From Agapetus fuscipes (Eukaryota > Arthropoda > Insecta > Trichoptera > Glossosomatidae): a DNA stretch of 64,000 nt. Under the pieces are notes generated by a model. The model was not told where the DNA came from and did no database searches. It was given only the letters and a program-made list of their open reading frames with translations. Positions 31,236 to 41,055 of this stretch are shown in pieces. Made by a program: the position numbers and the translations under genes. Where the stretch lies: positions 4,186,251 to 4,250,250 of the forward strand of contig OX637351.1 of NCBI GenBank assembly GCA_951799405.1. The letters run 5' to 3'. The first letter of the stretch is position 1; each line of letters begins with the position of its first letter.

Positions 31236-31591
31236 ATTATTTCCATACTCTTTACTCCATGACTCAGAGTCAGTTGAGATCTTTTTGGGAATCGCTGGGC
31301 TATACAAAGCTTCCTCTCCCCATCTCCCTTGATCCGATAAGGCTGCGCGGGAGGAAGAGGGAAGGCATTGAGTGGTTGTAAACGAATTCCACTTTTATAT
31401 AAAGAATACATTTGCGCATTACAAGTTCGCCGATATTAGATGATACTTTGATTCTGCCGAAATTTGGGTAAACGGTTTGGAAATCTCCTTGAAATATAGA
31501 CGTATGGCGTTGTAACAAAATCAAGTCTATGGTTTAATAGATTAAATACCCACATACTTGTAGAGAATTTTTTATTTGAATTATTGCCATG
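31236..31591. other. Unassigned interval
   Basis: Slightly GC-rich near 31310-31370 (CTGCGCGGGAGGAAGAGGG). A 74-codon antisense frame has no motif. Confidence 0.4.
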
Positions 31592-31695
31592 ACTAAGGGC
31601 TTGTTGCACCAACTTCCAATCGATATTTGATTGAGACACCAAATTTGATTGCTTTATTCTGGTAAGGACCTCGGTTAAATATTTTTTTGGAAATG
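31592..31695. mobile_element. M3 MITE fragment
   Basis: AAGGGCTTGTTGCACCAACTT, TCCAATCGATATTTGATTGA and CCTCGGTTAAATATTT mirror the right half of 24973-25211. Confidence 0.6.
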
Positions 31696-31704
31696 TGTGA
31701 GTCC

Positions 31705-32083
31705 GGTCGATAGCTCAGTTGGTAGAGTGCTTGCATTCTACCCCATTCTACGGGGTAGAATGCAAGCACTATACCAACTGAGCTCGGGTTCGAATCCCAC
31801 CGAGGAGGGTGTCAGAAATGATTTCCAATTTCGGTGTGTATTTCAAACCCCATAATATAAATACCGGCGAGGTTTACTCAGCCTTTACAAGAAATGAGTA
31901 CCAGCCCTCTCGGGAGCTGGGAAATTCCCACTTCAACTGAAGTGGTTGGCGTAAGGCCGGCCCCCTTACCTGTAAAAATAAATAGGTTCAACTCGCCACA
32001 TGCGACCCCTTCGGTATCATATCTTCGGTACCCCTTCGATAACGCGGCAAGAAGTTACACTATATGTGTAGCTTAGTTGCGTT
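31705..32083 (+). mobile_element. SINE S2 with inverted duplication in its head
   Basis: The head runs to TTGCATTCTACCCC (31744), then after a 7-base loop it repeats in reverse complement to ACCAACTGAGCT (31784), giving two 33-base arms with one mismatch. The B-box GGTTCGAATCC and body follow. A second small duplication occurs at CCCCTTCGGTATCATATC. It ends CTTAGTTGCGTTTG. Confidence 0.88.
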
Positions 32084-32161
32084 TGTAATAATATGACGGA
32101 ATTTGAACAGGGAATATAATGTAAATCACATAACTTACGTATATGCAACCGAATTTTTTAT

Positions 32162-33208
32162 TTGAAAGGGATAAATGCGGATAGTGCGGTGCATGCAAAC
32201 TATGAAAATAGTAAGGCATGTGTCCGTATTGATGGTGAGTATAGTGAGTGGTTTGAAGTTTATAAGGGTGTGAGGCAAGGATGTGTGATGAGTCCATGGC
32301 TATTTAACATAGTCATGGACAAGTGTGTCAGAGATGCTCGACTTAATGATTGTGGATTGATGATAGGAGAGAGCAAAGTGAGTGTTCTACTGTATGCAGA
32401 TGATGCAGTTCTTGTATCTGATTCAGCAGTAGAATTGCAAACAATGCTCTCTAGATTGAATGAAGCTTTGAAAGGTAACCATTTGAAGTTGAATGCAAGT
32501 AAGACGAAAGTATTGATTTTTGAAAGAGATGATGAAAGTATGAATTATGAATTTAAAATTAATGGAATGAATGTTGATGTCGTAAATGAGTTTGTATACC
32601 TGGGAAGTAAGTTTGAAAAAGATGGAAGAATGACCGGTGAATTTGAAAGAAGAATAATGAAAGGCAGGTGCGTACTGGGTGCTACCGCTAGCATCGCCAG
32701 GAACCAGAATCTCTCAAAAAATGTTAGATTGGCGGTGCACGGTGGTATACTAGTGCCAACCTTGATGTATGGAAGTGAAGCCTGGACGGTGAATGAAAGG
32801 GAAATTAGTAAAGTCCATACAGTAGAAATGGACTATCTAAGAAGTATGATTGGGAAAAAACGAAGTGACAGAGTGAGGAATGATTTTGTAAGAGAAGAAT
32901 GTGGTGTAAGGGAAAGTGTGAAAGTGAAGATTAAAAGAAGTATGTTAAGATGGTTCGGGCATATGGAGAGAATGAGTGATGAAAGATTGACGAAGAAAGT
33001 ATATGTTGCTAAAATAGATGGATGTCGTGGTAGAGGAAGACCGAGAAAAGTATGGATGGATCAAATTTCTGAAATAGCGAATGAATGGGATATCCAGAGT
33101 CATAATAAAAGGAGGACTTGCATGAAAAAGGTTATGACTCTGGATGAAATGAAAGAAGTGTGCAAGGACAGGAAGAAGTGGCGGCTAATCTGCAATGGTG
33201 ATTTTTAA
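32162..33208 (+). CDS. LINE-L reverse transcriptase, 5'-truncated (348 codons)
   Basis: The longest open frame in the window. The first conserved residues (ADSAVHANYENSKACVRIDG) match the scrap at 63270, which extends further 5'. The true start of the protein and the endonuclease and early RT motifs are therefore missing, and the TTG at 32162 is not a real start. Visible motifs: RQGCVMSPWLFN (38-49), catalytic YADD (78-81), LNASKTKV (110-117), YLGS (146-149), LMYGSEAWTV (201-210), MLRWFGHMER (261-270), CRGRGRPRKVW (288-298), DEMKEVCKDRKKWRLIC (328-344). The last block is the LINE-L signature used to identify fragments elsewhere. No internal stop or frameshift, so it is a young copy. Clade (RTE-like or other) not resolved by eye. 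It may supply RT sequence in trans only if expressed with the missing N terminus. Confidence 0.9.
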   Translation: MKGINADSAVHANYENSKACVRIDGEYSEWFEVYKGVRQGCVMSPWLFNIVMDKCVRDARLNDCGLMIGESKVSVLLYADDAVLVSDSAVELQTMLSRLNEALKGNHLKLNASKTKVLIFERDDESMNYEFKINGMNVDVVNEFVYLGSKFEKDGRMTGEFERRIMKGRCVLGATASIARNQNLSKNVRLAVHGGILVPTLMYGSEAWTVNEREISKVHTVEMDYLRSMIGKKRSDRVRNDFVREECGVRESVKVKIKRSMLRWFGHMERMSDERLTKKVYVAKIDGCRGRGRPRKVWMDQISEIANEWDIQSHNKRRTCMKKVMTLDEMKEVCKDRKKWRLICNGDF

Positions 33209-33580
33209 TGTTGGTGTATTCATTTGCTACATTTTTTGCATAGGAAATTTCTGACTTTTTTTGTATAGATTTCTTTGTAAGGTTTTGTTCTTTTATATAT
33301 TTAAATGTAATTTTTTATTCATATTCCTTGACTTATAGGTTGGTATGAGGCTGACCACCCATACTGTAAAAAATGGTTCACTTTGCCAATGTTACCCCTG
33401 TTTCAGGGAAGGTCGGCAAAAGTTGTGGGGCTTATGTTCATTTGAGGTTTGGATTTTATTTGTAAGTACACATTCAGCATTTGTAAGCGCGAACTACACT
33501 TGTTGGTTTGTGGGCTTACATCTGAGAGCTTTAAATGAATATATCCTTGCAACTTAGATTATAGATTATTATTATTATAG
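33209..33580 (+). mobile_element. LINE-L 3' UTR and tail of the best copy (subfamily B)
   Basis: About 110 bp of T-rich 3' UTR, then CCTTGACTTATAGGTTGGTA through GTTTCAGGGAAGGTCGGC to CAACTTAGATTATAGATTAT. This contiguity links the ~50 dispersed tails to the RT gene. Confidence 0.92.
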
Positions 33581-33600
33581 ATAAATCACACTAAGTTTTG

Positions 33601-33664
33601 ATAAATATTTAAAAATATAAATGGTAAAACATTTGTTTTACCATTTATATTTTTAAATATTTAT
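33601..33664. repeat. Perfect 31-bp-arm palindrome
   Basis: Left arm 33601-33631, loop TT, right arm 33634-33664, no mismatches. The arm contains AAATATAAATGGTA, also part of the S1 core in antisense. TGGACTTTCACTGTGTTAAC follows at 33669, the PLE-type outer end. Confidence 0.8.
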
Positions 33665-34063
33665 AAAAATGGACTTTCACTGTGTTAACAGATCAACACT
33701 AAAAATTTTTACTAAATTTTGATTTTTGTCTGATGGGAGTTTGGTGCAATGGCTTGAAAAAAAAAATCTTATTTTTCATAGATATTTAGGTTTTTTTTAA
33801 TTTTATTATTTTACTAAAGTGATTGTTTAATGTAGTTAACTGTAATTAATTTTTTGTGTTCCTTCACTTATAGATTGGTATGAAGCTGACCACCCATACT
33901 GTAAAATTCTACTCACGTAGAATATACGAAAAAAAAGTTCATTTATCTGAGAAACCCGATGTCACCTATTCAGTTTTACATTTATGCATGGGTACTCCTT
34001 GACTGATAGGTTGGTATGAAGCTGACTCTCCGTGCTGTAAAAATCGGTTCACTTTTGCCAATG

Positions 34064-34316
34064 AAATTAAATGTACAATTTTTATATAGCGCCTTTTCCT
34101 GACTATAGTCCCCTCAAAGGCGCTTCGTGCTTAACATATGGATTTATTCTCCTAAGAGACATAGTATGATCCTCGAAATAGGGATGTCTTGAGGATTCTT
34201 CTGAATCCTGCTTCTGTCGGGGACTCCCTCAGATATGAGAAACACTGTCCTATCTAATTGATCTTTTTGGGATCTGGAGGAGAGTCTTGCTTGAATCTGA
34301 AGATCGTGCCATCAAT
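34064..34316. mobile_element. Unknown 250 bp insertion in LINE-L tail
   Basis: Interrupts the tail between TTTTGCCAATG and CAATGCCACC, so CAATG is present on both sides and may be the target duplication. It contains TATAGCGCCTTTTCCTGACT and CAAAGGCGCTTCGTGC. No terminal inverted repeat is obvious and no second copy is in the window. Confidence 0.6.
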
Positions 34317-34453
34317 GCCACCCCGGTTTCAGGGAAAGGCGGCAGGAGTTGCAAGGTTTACGTTCATGTGAGTTTTTTTTATATTTGTATGCACACATGC
34401 AGAATGTGTAGGCGCTAACCTATATGTGCCCGTCTGTGGGCATGCATTTCGAT

Positions 34454-34944
34454 GGTCAACCGGACAAATATTGTAAGTCCACTTTTTGATAAAATTTTGT
34501 TATGATACACATTTTGTAAAACGTGACATTGTCGTTGATCTTTGAAAATATAGTTGGTTCACATGCAATGCAAACCGAGATAATCGCACGTTTAATAATA
34601 AAGAGCAATAACTCAAAAAACAAGAATGTTGGGAAATCACGTTTGAAGTTCAGACAACCAGTACAACTTGTATGGGACGAAAAAGGCGACCGATGTTTTA
34701 TCTCGGTCATATTCGTCCAAATTGAACGGCTGTCGCATTCTACCTATTCTTCTCGTACTGTTCTTGCGTTTTATTTCAAAATCTCGATTTTCCCAATTTT
34801 CGAGTTATTTCTCTTTATTATTAAGCGTGGGATATGATCAATTAAAAAAATCATTTTAGACTCTTTAATTAGAGGTACATAACTTTTATGTTGAGTTTTC
34901 TCAAAACTATAAAAAGTGGACATACAATATTTGTCCAGTTAACC
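34454..34944. mobile_element. 491 bp MITE in LINE-L tail
   Basis: Ends GGTCAACCGGACAAATATTG and CAATATTTGTCCAGTTAACC. The inverted repeats continue inward (GTCCACTTTTT / AAAAAGTGGAC). Overlapping frames inside it on both strands have no motif. Single copy in the window. Confidence 0.82.
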
Positions 34945-35233
34945 TTAGATTTAATATGAGTCTTAAATGTTAACATATCTTTGCAGCTTATATTATAGAT
35001 TATATGCTATCAAAATATACTAAAGTGACCTACATGTTTCGTTAAAATATTTCCATGATAATTGTGCAACATTAATTAGGCTTACATCCAGGTATTTGGG
35101 TGCTTTATATTCAAGTCGCTATCATTGTTAAAGTGAAATAAAATAACTGCATACTAATTGTGTAGACATAATTCCACGAAGTGTTCTGTTACTTCGATAA
35201 CTGTTATAATGATGGACATTTAATGTGGTTGAA

Positions 35234-35308
35234 CGTTCATTAACTTATTGGTTGGTATGAGGCTAAGTCATTCTGCAAAAAATTGTACACTTTTGTCAAT
35301 GTCACATT
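35234..35308 (+). mobile_element. LINE-L tail scrap
   Basis: CATTAACTTATTGGTTGGTA to TTTTGTCAATGTCAC, truncated where the S1 copies begin. Confidence 0.65.
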
Positions 35309-35490
35309 AACGGTTCGTAGTCCAGTGGTAGCATTTCGGACTCGTAAATGGAAGGTTGCGGGTTCGAATCCTGGCGGAGAACAAAAAATATACGATTTAC
35401 ATTTTCAAATTTGCAATTTGCTGTATTGAAAATTTCATAAGCCGTAAATGGTATATTTTGTGCTCTGCCGGGATTCGAACCCACAAGTTA
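35309..35490. mobile_element. Two S1 heads in tail-to-tail orientation
   Basis: Plus: GGTTCGTAGTCCAGTGGTAG, GGTTCGAATCC, AGAACAAAAAATATACGATT to ~35440. Minus: from ~35490 back to 35445 (GGGATTCGAACCCAC, TAAATGGTATATTTTGTGC). The core is shared between them. Confidence 0.75.
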
Positions 35491-35535
35491 ATTCATCTGA
35501 GAAACCCTTGTTAGTCACTAGACCTTAACGACTTT

Positions 35536-35780
35536 CGGTGCCATGCTTAGATATTTTAGTCGTCCGTTGAGCCCACGCTTTTACAAACTAATGATGCATT
35601 TGTATTTAGACCTGTCAATCCAAGATGGCAGCAAGTGAACCAGCTGATTAGGCGTCATTCAAATATTACCAAAAATCGGTAGAAAAGAATGACCGTGTTC
35701 ATGAAACTTCCAGCCCAGGCATCATTAGTTTGTCAAAGCGTGGGCTCAACACACGACTAAAATGTCTAAGAATAGCCCCG
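35536..35780. mobile_element. H-MITE copy 4
   Basis: CGGTGCCATGCTTAGATATT to CTAAGAATAGCCCCG, inner arms GTTGAGCCCACGCTTTTAC / GTCAAAGCGTGGGCTCAAC. Flanks TTT on each side. It directly precedes S1-G. Confidence 0.8.
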
Positions 35781-35809
35781 TTTAACTTAAAAACCTTAAC
35801 TTTAACCTT

Positions 35810-36096
35810 GACCGTCCGTAGTCCAGTGGTAACACTTCGGACTAGTAAATGGAAGGTAGCGGGTTCGAATCCCGGCGGAGCACAAAAAATGCACAATTTT
35901 TATTTTCAAATTTGCTCTTCGCTGGGTTGAAAATTCATACACCTTTACCAATGACCGATCATCAAGAGATCCATCCAGCCTTACAGCAACTGGGTCTTGC
36001 TTGATAATTGGCGCTTTCTACAGCGACGACCAAGCTCGCAGAGGGCTCTTGCGGTGTGATACACACAAAAACAGCGCTCACCAAATAAATCAGCCT
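35810..36096 (+). mobile_element. SINE S1 with tail G
   Basis: GACCGTCCGTAGTCCAGTGG, GACTAGTAAATGG loop variant, GGTTCGAATCCCGGCGGAGC, core, CGCAGAGGGCTCTTGCGGTG, CAGCGCTCACCAAATAAATC. Scraps of S1 and LINE-L follow to ~36175. Confidence 0.9.
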
Positions 36097-36175
36097 ATTT
36101 TTTTTTGTAACCACTGGACTACGTACTGGTCTGCCAATCTATAAGTCAAAGAATATACCAACCTATAAGTCAAGA

Positions 36176-36447
36176 AAAGCTAAGAAGATAAATTATGAAG
36201 CACTGTTAGGAATATTCCATGATGTAGTGAGCAGGTTGCGAACATCCCTACTTGGTATATTGTATGCTGTAAGAACAAGGATTTTTAGGCCAGGTGCGGC
36301 CAACTGTCGAGCCTGATCGAGAGCGCCATTTTTATTCCTTCTTTCTTCTAGTGATGGGTAGAAACGCGGTATAAAAATTCACGCGAGAATTCCCGGTATA
36401 AAAACAGAGCAGAATGTTTTAAGATTTCTTTTATATATGTTAAAAAG
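36176..36447. other. Unassigned interval
   Basis: No recognised frame or repeat. Confidence 0.5.
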
Positions 36448-36722
36448 TGTCCGCTCCGTAGTTTAGTGGTAATACTTCGGACTCTGAATGGAAGGTTGTG
36501 GGTTCGAATCCCGGCGGAGCACAAAAAATATACCATTTATATTTTCAAATTGTTTCTTCGCTGGGTTGAAAAAATTCATAAATCTTTACCAATGACCGGT
36601 CACCAAAGGTCCATCCAGCCTTACAGCAACTAGGTCTTGCTTGAGAATTGGCGCTTTGTAGCGACGACGACCAAACTCGTAAAAAGGTCGATAGCTTAAT
36701 TGGTAGAATGCTTGCTTGGTAG
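36448..36722 (+). mobile_element. S1-S2 dimeric SINE, truncated in S2
   Basis: CTCCGTAGTTTAGTGGTAAT with CTCTGAATGG, core, then AAAAAGGTCGATAGCTTAAT. It breaks off after the start of the S2 head (TGGTAGAATGCTTGCTTGGT). Confidence 0.82.
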
Positions 36723-36756
36723 AATATTTGCTACTTGTAAAATATAATTTATTGAC

Positions 36757-36950
36757 TATGTTCCTTGACCCTAAGGTTGGTATGCGGCTGATCACCTATT
36801 CTTTAACAAATGGTTCACTTTGCCAATGTCACCCCTGTTTCAGGGAATGTCGCCCAGTGTTGCAGGGTGTATTTTATTTGAGATTAGAGTTTTTATGTTC
36901 TAGGTTCACATGCAAGCGCATTATACGTGTTTTTTTTTTGAGAATAAATT
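36757..36950 (+). mobile_element. LINE-L tail, subfamily C, truncated 3'
   Basis: GTTCCTTGACCCTAAGGTTG to AAGCGCATTATACGTG; the terminal repeat is lost. Confidence 0.8.
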
Positions 36951-37349
36951 TAACCAAAATTCAACCGAATTATTTTCTATTTGAGAATTGCTTTTAGATT
37001 TCAAAATGTTATTAGGGTTCTGTGTTATTTCTTCATTGCGAACACCGATATTTATTTTAAATGTGTCACTCTTCCAAAAAATTTACCGGGATTCGCACAA
37101 GACAACATCTTAGGGAATAACCGGTATTCATATCGGTTTTCACACTTCCGCCCAGTCAATATCTCACGTATTTCAGCGTCACGCCTTGCGACCATGAGCC
37201 CTACGTAACTCGGGCGCTCGTTCCGTGAATACCAAGTACACCTCGCGCCACCAGAATACCGGATAACGATATTATAGAGCACTTCCTAGGTGAATACCGG
37301 TTCGGAATACAATTGTATGGGTCAATGAATCCCAACGGAACTATGTAGG
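36951..37349. other. Unassigned interval rich in ACCGG words
   Basis: Repeated ACCGGTATTCATATCGGT / GAATACCGG words at 37110-37310 form short inverted pairs. Two small overlapping frames lack motifs. Possibly an old unrecognised element. Confidence 0.35.
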
Positions 37350-37602
37350 ATCTAAAAACTAAGTTGCCAGGATATATTAACATTCAAAGAGCATATCAAA
37401 TGCATGTCCGCAGACAAATACGTGTAAGTTCGAGCTTAGAAATGCCGCATGTGGACCTACAATATTAAAACCCAATTTCAAATGAACATTAGCCCTGCAA
37501 CTCTTGCCGAGCTGCTCTGAAACAGGGGTGACATTGGAAAGATGAACTATCTTTTTACAGTATGGGTGGTCAGCCTCATACCAACCTATAAGTCAAGGAA
37601 TG
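37350..37602 (-). mobile_element. LINE-L tail, mixed A/B features
   Basis: The minus strand starts CCTTGACTTATAGGTTGGTA. The middle is A-like (TTGGGTTTTAATATTG), the end B-like (ATGCATTTGATATGCTC), closing in TTAGTTTTTAGAT. Probably a mosaic or intermediate. Confidence 0.8.
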
Positions 37603-38090
37603 TATCGAAGGTATACAACCAAAACGCACCAAGTCTTTATTAAATAAACAAAAACTGAATTCTTTACAACCAAAATGCAAAATGCTTTTTTGCTGAAATA
37701 ATAAATTAAAATATGACTTAGTTTTTTCAATATGTCCTTTATTTTTTTTGATAGCACTTAGTGTCTTTTGGCAGTAGAAAATCAGAAAAAATAAGTATAA
37801 TAGGGTAAATAAGTAAAAATTGACAAATTTGACTTAGTGCATTTTGGTTGTATACCCTCGGTACGATCTAAAATCTCTGAGTGTACACAAACAGGATTGA
37901 GCTCAAATTCTCCTCCGAGACTGACTCCCTTGGTTCACATTTACCAATACCACCACAGTTTCACGGAAGGGAGGTAGGAGTTGCATGGTTATTACATTCG
38001 GTGCGGCTTCTTCATATATGTCTGACATGTTCTCGCCCGTCAAAATAGATTGAGGCGCCAAACGCTGAGATCTGCGGGGTATGGAGCAGT
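37603..38090. other. Unassigned interval
   Basis: ACCAAAATGCA/TGCATTTTGGTTGTATACC words at 37618-37680 and 37838-37858 are mutually inverted, hinting at a ~240 bp inverted-repeat element. A degraded D-like LINE-L scrap (TACCACCACAGTTTCACGG) is at ~37950. Confidence 0.35.
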
Positions 38091-38255
38091 TGACTTAGTC
38101 CACCCGTACCGTCAGACACGCACTAATTTTGGGGACCGTGCTTTCCGGTTTGCGGGTCCAATGGAGTGGAACAGATTACCACCTAAGATGAGGAAGGCAA
38201 AAACTGTTGGAATCTTAGAGGAGCACTAAAGTCGCATCTTTATAGAAAATCTTAT
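38091..38255 (+). pseudogene. CR1/L2-type RT C-terminal scrap
   Basis: Reads VHPYRQTRTNFGDRAFRFAG-PMEWNRLPPKMRKAKTVG, then after a shift GALKSHLYRKSY. Same terminal motif as 23412-23860 (G.RAF..AGP..WN.LP), from a different copy. Confidence 0.65.
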
Positions 38256-38269
38256 CCGTGATATGAGAG

Positions 38270-38310
38270 GGCCCTTGCGGTGTGACACACACAAAAACGG
38301 CGCTCTTTAA
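38270..38310 (+). mobile_element. S1 tail-G scrap
   Basis: GAGGGCCCTTGCGGTGTGAC and AAAACGGCGCTCTTTAATTA only. Confidence 0.6.
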
Positions 38311-38317
38311 TTATGTG

Positions 38318-38555
38318 TAATCTAAATCTAAATCTAAGCTGCAAAGATATATATTTCATTTGAGATTCAAATTAAATGCATTTCCACAAGCAGACACGTA
38401 TAAGTTCGCGCCAACACATGCCGCATGTGTACCTACAATATAAAAACCCAATCTCAAATGAACATACGCCCTGCAACTTTTGCCGACCTTCCCTGGAACA
38501 GGGGTGACATTGGCAAAGTGAATATTTTTTTACAGTATGGGTAGTCGGCCTCCCA
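38318..38555 (-). mobile_element. LINE-L 3' tail, subfamily A
   Basis: The minus strand ends GCAGCTTAGATTTAGATTTA; it starts at GAGGCCGACTACCCATACTG, lacking the first ~25 bases. Confidence 0.88.
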
Positions 38556-38917
38556 AATGATAATCAAAAAATACATTTCATTTTTTTTCATTCATAAAAG
38601 TTACATTTACAATCATAATAAAAATAAAAAAAATTATTACAAAAGAAATGTACTCCAGAATTACAAAAAGGTATATACGGTTTAAGGGGCCGCGTCGTTG
38701 AGACGTTTCATATTCCACCATCTTTCATTTATTTGGTTGTAATCAAAAAAGTTTACCCATTTCGGGCGCGATACATAAAGCATTCATTCCGAGGCGAATG
38801 TATCTGTTTCCCATTCAACTTTCAACGAAAATACATATTATTTTCATTATTACCGTTTGCATACACCCCCAACAAAGATACGGAAGTGGAAAATTTGGCG
38901 CCCACGGTACGCAACTT
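38556..38917. other. AT-rich interval, nothing recognised
   Basis: Two overlapping plus-strand frames run into the SINE at 38918 and have no motif. Confidence 0.5.
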
Positions 38918-39412
38918 ACGCAACTAAGCTACACATATAGTGTAACTTCTTGCCTGCGTTATCCCCGAAGGAGTCGCATGTGGCGCTTCGGGACCTATTT
39001 ATTTTTACAGGTAAGGGGGCCGGCCTCACACCAACCACTTTCAGTTGAAGTGGGGGTTTCCCAGCTCCCGGGGGGGCTGGTTCTCATTTCTTGTGAAGGC
39101 TGAGTAAACCTTTGAGATCGAACCCTTGCTCTCGGCATGGAATGCAAGCATTCTACCAATTGAGCTATCGACCTTTTTACGAGCTTGATCGTCGTCGCTA
39201 CAAAGCGCCAATTCTCAAGCAAGACCCAGTTGCTGTAAGGCTGGATGGACCTTTGGTGACCGGTCATTGGTAAAGATTTTTATGAATTTTTCAACCCGGC
39301 GAAGAGCAAATTTGAAAATATAAATGGTATATGTTTTGTGCTCCGCCGGGAATCGAACCCACAACCTTCCCATTCAGAGTCCGCAGTGTTACCACTGAGC
39401 TACGGACCGGTC
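38918..39412 (-). mobile_element. S1-S2 dimeric SINE
   Basis: Almost identical to 13010-13500, including CTGCGTTATCCCCGAAGGAG and GGCGCTTCGGGACCTATTTA on the plus strand. They are the closest pair of long repeats in the window, so both are recent. Confidence 0.9.
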
Positions 39413-39559
39413 CAAGGTAAAAATAAAAATAAAACTAGAGAATCTGGAGGGCTATGGTTTGAATGGGCTGTTATTGGATTCGTTAAAGAAAACTGTGGTA
39501 TATATTTGTATCGATTAGTATTTGATGTCCATACATATTATTATTTGTTGATTTAAAAA

Positions 39560-39965
39560 TGTATTTTCCTTGACTTATAGGGTGGTATGCGGCTGCCAAT
39601 CCATGCTGTAGAAAATAGTTCACTTTGCCAATGTCAACTCTGTTTTAGGGAAGGTCGGTAAGAGTTGCAGGGTGTGTGTTCATTTAAGATTTGGGTTTTT
39701 ATATTGTAGCCCCCACTTTAACTGAAAGTGGTTGGTATGAGGCCGGCCCCCTTACCCGTAAAAATAAATAGATCCCGAATCGCCACATGCGACTCCTTCG
39801 GGGATAACACAGGCAAGAAGTTACACTATATGTGTAGCTTAGTTGCGTTTTTTTGCAGGAAGTCAACATGCGCATGTTTAAGCGCGAACTCATACGTGTC
39901 TGCTTGTGAAAATGCATATAATGTGAATCCTTAATGTTACATATCTCTGCAACTTATATTAGATA
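39560..39965 (+). mobile_element. LINE-L tail, subfamily C, with S2 fragment inside
   Basis: CCTTGACTTATAGGGTGGTA to TTTTTATATTGTAG (39708), then an S2 3' piece (39709-39853: CCCCCACTTTAACTGAAAGT to GCTTAGTTGCGTTTTTTT). The tail resumes at GAAGTCAACATGCGCATGTT and ends GCAACTTATATTAGATAG. Confidence 0.85.
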
Positions 39966-39966
39966 G

Positions 39967-40430
39967 ATTAGATTTGATAGGTTGGTATGAGGCTGGCTAA
40001 GCATACCTACTGTCAAAATTGGTTCACTTTTCCAATGCCACCCCTGTGTCAGATAAGGTCAGAAAAAGTTGCAAGGCTCGTGTTCATTTGAGGCTTTTTT
40101 TTTAATTTGTGAGCACACATGCAGCATTTGTAAGCGCGAACTCATACGTGCCTGTTTGTGGGCATGCACTTAATATGAATTTTCAATGCTCATTTATCTT
40201 TGCAACTTCTTCTTCTTCTTATACAGCCATCTCCATCCACTGCTGGACATATACCTCCCACATATCTCTCCATCCATCTCTCCAGAATCCAGTCTCCAGC
40301 AAGCCTTCTTATATCATCCGACCATCTCGTGGGAGGTCTCCCTCTGCTTCTCTTATCTTCGCGAGGTCTCCACTCTACCAATCTCTCCGTCAATCTCTTT
40401 GCAAGTTAGATTATAGATAATAGATAGAAC
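39967..40430 (+). mobile_element. LINE-L D-like tail interrupted by an RT scrap
   Basis: Tail from GATAGGTTGGTATGAGGCTG to ATCTTTGCAACTT (40208), then an antisense coding scrap (next entry). The tail then resumes CTTTGCAAGTTAGATTATAG. The word CTTTGCAA(C/G)TT on both sides looks like an ~11 bp target duplication. Confidence 0.8.
40208..40398 (-). pseudogene. Third LINE lineage, RT C-terminal scrap
   Basis: The minus-strand frame reads TERLVEWRPREDKRSRGRPP, TRWSDDIRRLAGDW and ERWMERYVGG. RSRGRPPTRWSDD is the C-terminal GRP-W motif of another LINE group, unlike LINE-L (GRGRPRKVWMD) and CR1-type. It ends in a GAAGAAGAAGAA run, a candidate 3' microsatellite. Confidence 0.65.
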
Positions 40431-41055
40431 TGGGAAAAGCTGAGGAAGCTATATATATTATTTGAAAGAAAAAACAATGAAGAAAAATACGCCCTTGCGC
40501 ATTCCGAATGTTACTGAATACTAGATCGGCCCTGTTACTTTACCTACAGAAGACGAGGAAAGGGAAATTCAAATCGTAAAATTAAACCCTCCTTCCTTAA
40601 GCCGCAACTCGAAATTCAAAGTCACTTTTAGCATCTCTTAATCTTAATACTAACAGTACAATTACATTTTTTTTTACAGTTGGTGATGATATAAATGAGC
40701 ATTTTGAATAGCACCGTTTAAGAGCTTACTTTTTTACTGTTAACACAAAATGCGGCCATTTTTTAGAGTGGATAAAATTTCGAAAACTTCACTAAACATT
40801 GATTGAGGCGAAATACCAGACGTGAATTTGAAATTTTGTTTACCATGCCTTTTAGAGGTGATCAAACAGTTTTTGGAAACTTGGAGTATCTTTAAAGCCT
40901 TAAATATAAAACTAGTTCAAATATTGAAAAATATTTGAAAAACATACTGTTACAAGCGTACGGTAGTATTAGTGCATACGTGATTCTAATCACGCTGGTA
41001 TGTAGATAAGTACATTCACTTATGTACTTAGTATATACTTACATTAATAATATAA
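40431..41055. other. AT-rich interval, nothing recognised
   Basis: No ORF over 60 codons and no shared repeat. Confidence 0.5.

Larger units (their letters stand above)
33987..35005 (+). mobile_element. LINE-L 3' tail, subfamily D, with two insertions
   Basis: Pieces 33987-34063, 34317-34453 and 34945-35005 join to a normal D tail (CCTTGACTGATAGGTTGGTA ... CCACCCCGGTTTCAGGG ... ATGAGTCTTAAATG ... GCAGCTTATATTATAGATTA). A separate tail scrap lies at 33858-33906. Confidence 0.85.
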
